From positions 12,693 to 76,692 of the forward strand of contig CAZHOG010000006.1 in NCBI GenBank assembly GCA_964533935.1: a DNA stretch of 64,000 bases, written 5' to 3'. Positions within the stretch are counted from its first letter, which is position 1. Every line of letters starts with the position of its first letter. The notes below the pieces were generated by a model. The model did not search any database. It saw only the letters and a program-made list of their open reading frames with translations, and was not told where the DNA came from. Positions 62,473 to 64,000 of this stretch are shown in pieces. The DNA comes from RUG14121 sp964533935 (GTDB lineage: Bacteria > Bacillota_I > Bacilli_A > RF39 > UBA660). The translations under genes were made by a program, and so were the position numbers.

Positions 62473-64000
62473 TTCTTTTTATTATAATTAATTAAAATAT
62501 TTGATGGTATAACATAATTACTATCTTCTGTATATACATTAGAGACATCTGCATTTAACGAAATGCTATTTAAAACATTTTGCGTACTATTTAATAATTC
62601 AATTTTAGTACCATTAGAATAAGTAATAAACCAAGCATCATTTATCTTACTTATTTTATCACCATTGCCTAATCCATAAATTACATTCCCATTTATATCT
62701 TTTAATTCTATAGTGTATTTTTTACTATTTGGTACAACATATTCAGTTTTACTATTTCCATATTCCAGTTGTACTCTAAATTGATAATTTGTATATTGGC
62801 CATAATTTGTTCCATCAGAAGTATAATTTATATAAAATATACTATGCGTTGGAGAACCTGATTTCAAATTTCCATATTTTTGACTATCAATAAAAATATT
62901 ACAATATTTCAAAAGTGCATTTGATTTATCAACGATCCAATAGCCAGGCATTATATATTCATTTTTATTATTTTTTTTAATTCCACCGATAAAATCCATT
63001 GTATATATCCATTTACTTGAATCAGGCATTAAATTAGTTGAAAATATTTCTTTTCCCGCATTTTGAACTTTATTTGAATCAGTACCATTTAAAGTGAACA
63101 CACCATTTTCTTTATTGTAATCAACTTTAATATTCCATGTTGTTATACTATTTGCCATATACAATGACGTATCCAAAAGATTCTTATTTGTAACTATAAA
63201 ATCAAATTTTCCACTACTACCAAATTTTTTATTATCAATTACATTTCCAAAAATTTCTAAATTATTTATTTTTTCATTTAGTACATTTGGAAGATTAATT
63301 AAAATTCCTGAAACATTTTCTTTTGTATATTTAATTATATTTTCTACTTTAATATTAAAACTTATTTTATTTAACTCATTAGCCATTAATTTAATATTAG
63401 AATTATTCATTGCTACTGAATTATTTTCAATTAAAATTTCATATTCATGAGTTTGATTTTTATCTAAAACTATTGAATTTAAAACAGCAGTATCAGTTGA
63501 TGGAATTGAAGCATTTTCTATAACTAATTCATTATCTTTTTTCAAAGAATATGACACACCATTCCCAACATTATTTATAACATCATTGAATTTTAAATCA
63601 TAATACTTTGATTCATTTTCAGTATTAGTAACTTCAAATTTTTTTAATATTGTTACATTATTAATTTCATCGTTTATTTCAATTCTATCATTAATTACTT
63701 GAATGTCACTCACTTTTTCTGTATCTACACCAAGTGTTGCAGTAAATGTTTTTCCTTGTAAATCATTTTGATCACTACTGCTTTGTTTAAATGTTATTTT
63801 TAATGTATATGATTTTGTTACTCCTGCATCTATATTAATAGTTGTTAATAAATATGTTTTATTTATATTAGATATTGATAATTTATTTTCATTTATAACT
63901 TCACCTGTTTCATCAGATAATGTATATACTAAATCTTCATTAAACTCATTTGTAATATTTTCCATGTAAATATTATAATCTACTGCTATATTACTTGTAT
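62469..64000 (-). CDS. TasA-like surface protein, N-terminus beyond window
   Basis: The frame stays open to the right edge with TSNIAVDYNIYMENITNEFN in phase, so the ATG at 63965 is internal and the protein is longer than 510 residues. Two TasA/camelysin-like modules follow each other: the first with EDLVYTLSDETGEV, YTLKITFKQSS and QNDLQGKTFTATL, the second with KKFEVTNTENESKYYDLKF and HEYEILIENNS. The rest is a beta-rich C-terminal part (FDFIVTNKNLLDTSLYM, YNKENGVFTLNGTDSNK, FRVQLEYGNSKTEYV) similar to carbohydrate-binding or phage-tail decorations. The first module matches the protein at 39186-40493 (EDQNDLQGKKF). Likely a cell-surface fibre protein. Confidence 0.72.
   Translation of the reverse strand, partial: TSNIAVDYNIYMENITNEFNEDLVYTLSDETGEVINENKLSISNINKTYLLTTINIDAGVTKSYTLKITFKQSSSDQNDLQGKTFTATLGVDTEKVSDIQVINDRIEINDEINNVTILKKFEVTNTENESKYYDLKFNDVINNVGNGVSYSLKKDNELVIENASIPSTDTAVLNSIVLDKNQTHEYEILIENNSVAMNNSNIKLMANELNKISFNIKVENIIKYTKENVSGILINLPNVLNEKINNLEIFGNVIDNKKFGSSGKFDFIVTNKNLLDTSLYMANSITTWNIKVDYNKENGVFTLNGTDSNKVQNAGKEIFSTNLMPDSSKWIYTMDFIGGIKKNNKNEYIMPGYWIVDKSNALLKYCNIFIDSQKYGNLKSGSPTHSIFYINYTSDGTNYGQYTNYQFRVQLEYGNSKTEYVVPNSKKYTIELKDINGNVIYGLGNGDKISKINDAWFITYSNGTKIELLNSTQNVLNSISLNADVSNVYTEDSNYVIPSNILINYNKKK

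Noticed and set aside
1..64000. Reassigned TGA (Mycoplasma-type code)
   Set aside because: TGA ends several genes in proper places (LysR 1014, sigE 31625, tmcAL 23727) and Trp positions checked in valS use TGG.
1..64000. CRISPR array, insertion sequence or prophage
   Set aside because: No regularly spaced repeats, no transposase, integrase or phage structural genes were seen; short AT-rich repeats are explained by base composition.

Overview
The window is AT-rich, densely packed DNA from a Gram-positive-type (monoderm) bacterium of the Bacilli. Many gene neighbourhoods match those of Bacillus: rodZ-pgsA-recA, gpsB-rnpB, recO-glyS, ylbM(tmcAL)/yceD-rpmF, mraZ-rsmH-ftsL-pbpB, dnaB-dnaI, spoIIGA-sigE and sirA-yneF. 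TGA is used as a normal stop (LysR gene, sigE), so the code is standard and this is not a Mycoplasma-type genome. T-box leaders, class B RNase P RNA, short spacers, gene overlaps and terminator hairpins that share bases with stop codons fit a small-genome, host-associated, fermentative Bacilli lineage. The species cannot be named from the sequence. Almost every gene is on the minus strand; the exceptions are ftsW, tmcAL and one tRNA.

Layout. 0-5.1 kb: partial aminotransferase, degenerate Nudix protein, LysR regulator, an unknown gene, and valS under a T-box. 5.1-8.3 kb: two paralogous membrane-anchored repeat proteins. 8.4-12.7 kb: two flavoproteins, a DUF4186 protein, and ftsW. 12.7-15.8 kb: a reduced SUF iron-sulfur operon (sufC, one short sufD-like gene, sufS, sufU). 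15.8-17.5 kb: TasA-like secreted protein, HD hydrolase and a small membrane protein. 17.5-21.4 kb: start of the division/wall cluster (mraZ-rsmH-ftsL-ftsI) with an MraZ operator. 21.4-24.6 kb: rpmF, yceD, tmcAL, divIVA, sepF. 24.7-29.6 kb: glyS behind two other genes under a short T-box, then recO and recA. 29.6-33.1 kb: pgsA, rodZ, rnpB, gpsB, and the sporulation pair spoIIGA-sigE. 33.1-41.3 kb: a large pilin-like Ig-repeat protein, [FeFe] hydrogenase, dnaI-dnaB, a TasA-like surface protein, and a membrane thioredoxin. 41.4-49.7 kb: tRNA-Met, dGTPase-like HD protein, NatAB-type ABC transporter, lipoprotein cyclophilin, an SOS-type dinB-alkD operon, a small alarmone synthetase and a lytic transglycosylase. 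49.9-55.3 kb: DEAD-box helicase, acetyltransferase, tandem secreted paralogues, and a MATE transporter fused to a cytidylate-kinase-like domain. 55.3-60.8 kb: ABC transporter, cation efflux, gpmA and tetR, probably one operon. 60.9-64 kb: tRNA-Ala, rpoZ, a pilin-like gene, yneF, sirA-like gene and a partial TasA-like surface protein.

How it fits together. The housekeeping genes cover wall synthesis and division (ftsW, ftsI, ftsL, mraZ, sepF, divIVA, gpsB, rodZ), replication and repair (dnaB, dnaI, recA, recO, dinB, alkD) and translation. Identical 12-base palindromes at the recA and dinB promoters suggest a LexA-type SOS regulon with a site slightly changed from the Bacillus consensus. SpoIIGA, pro-SigE and a SirA-like protein together argue that endospore development is retained. 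The accessory content is mostly surface proteins: TasA/camelysin-like modules, pilin-like proteins and repeat proteins, several of them paralogous.
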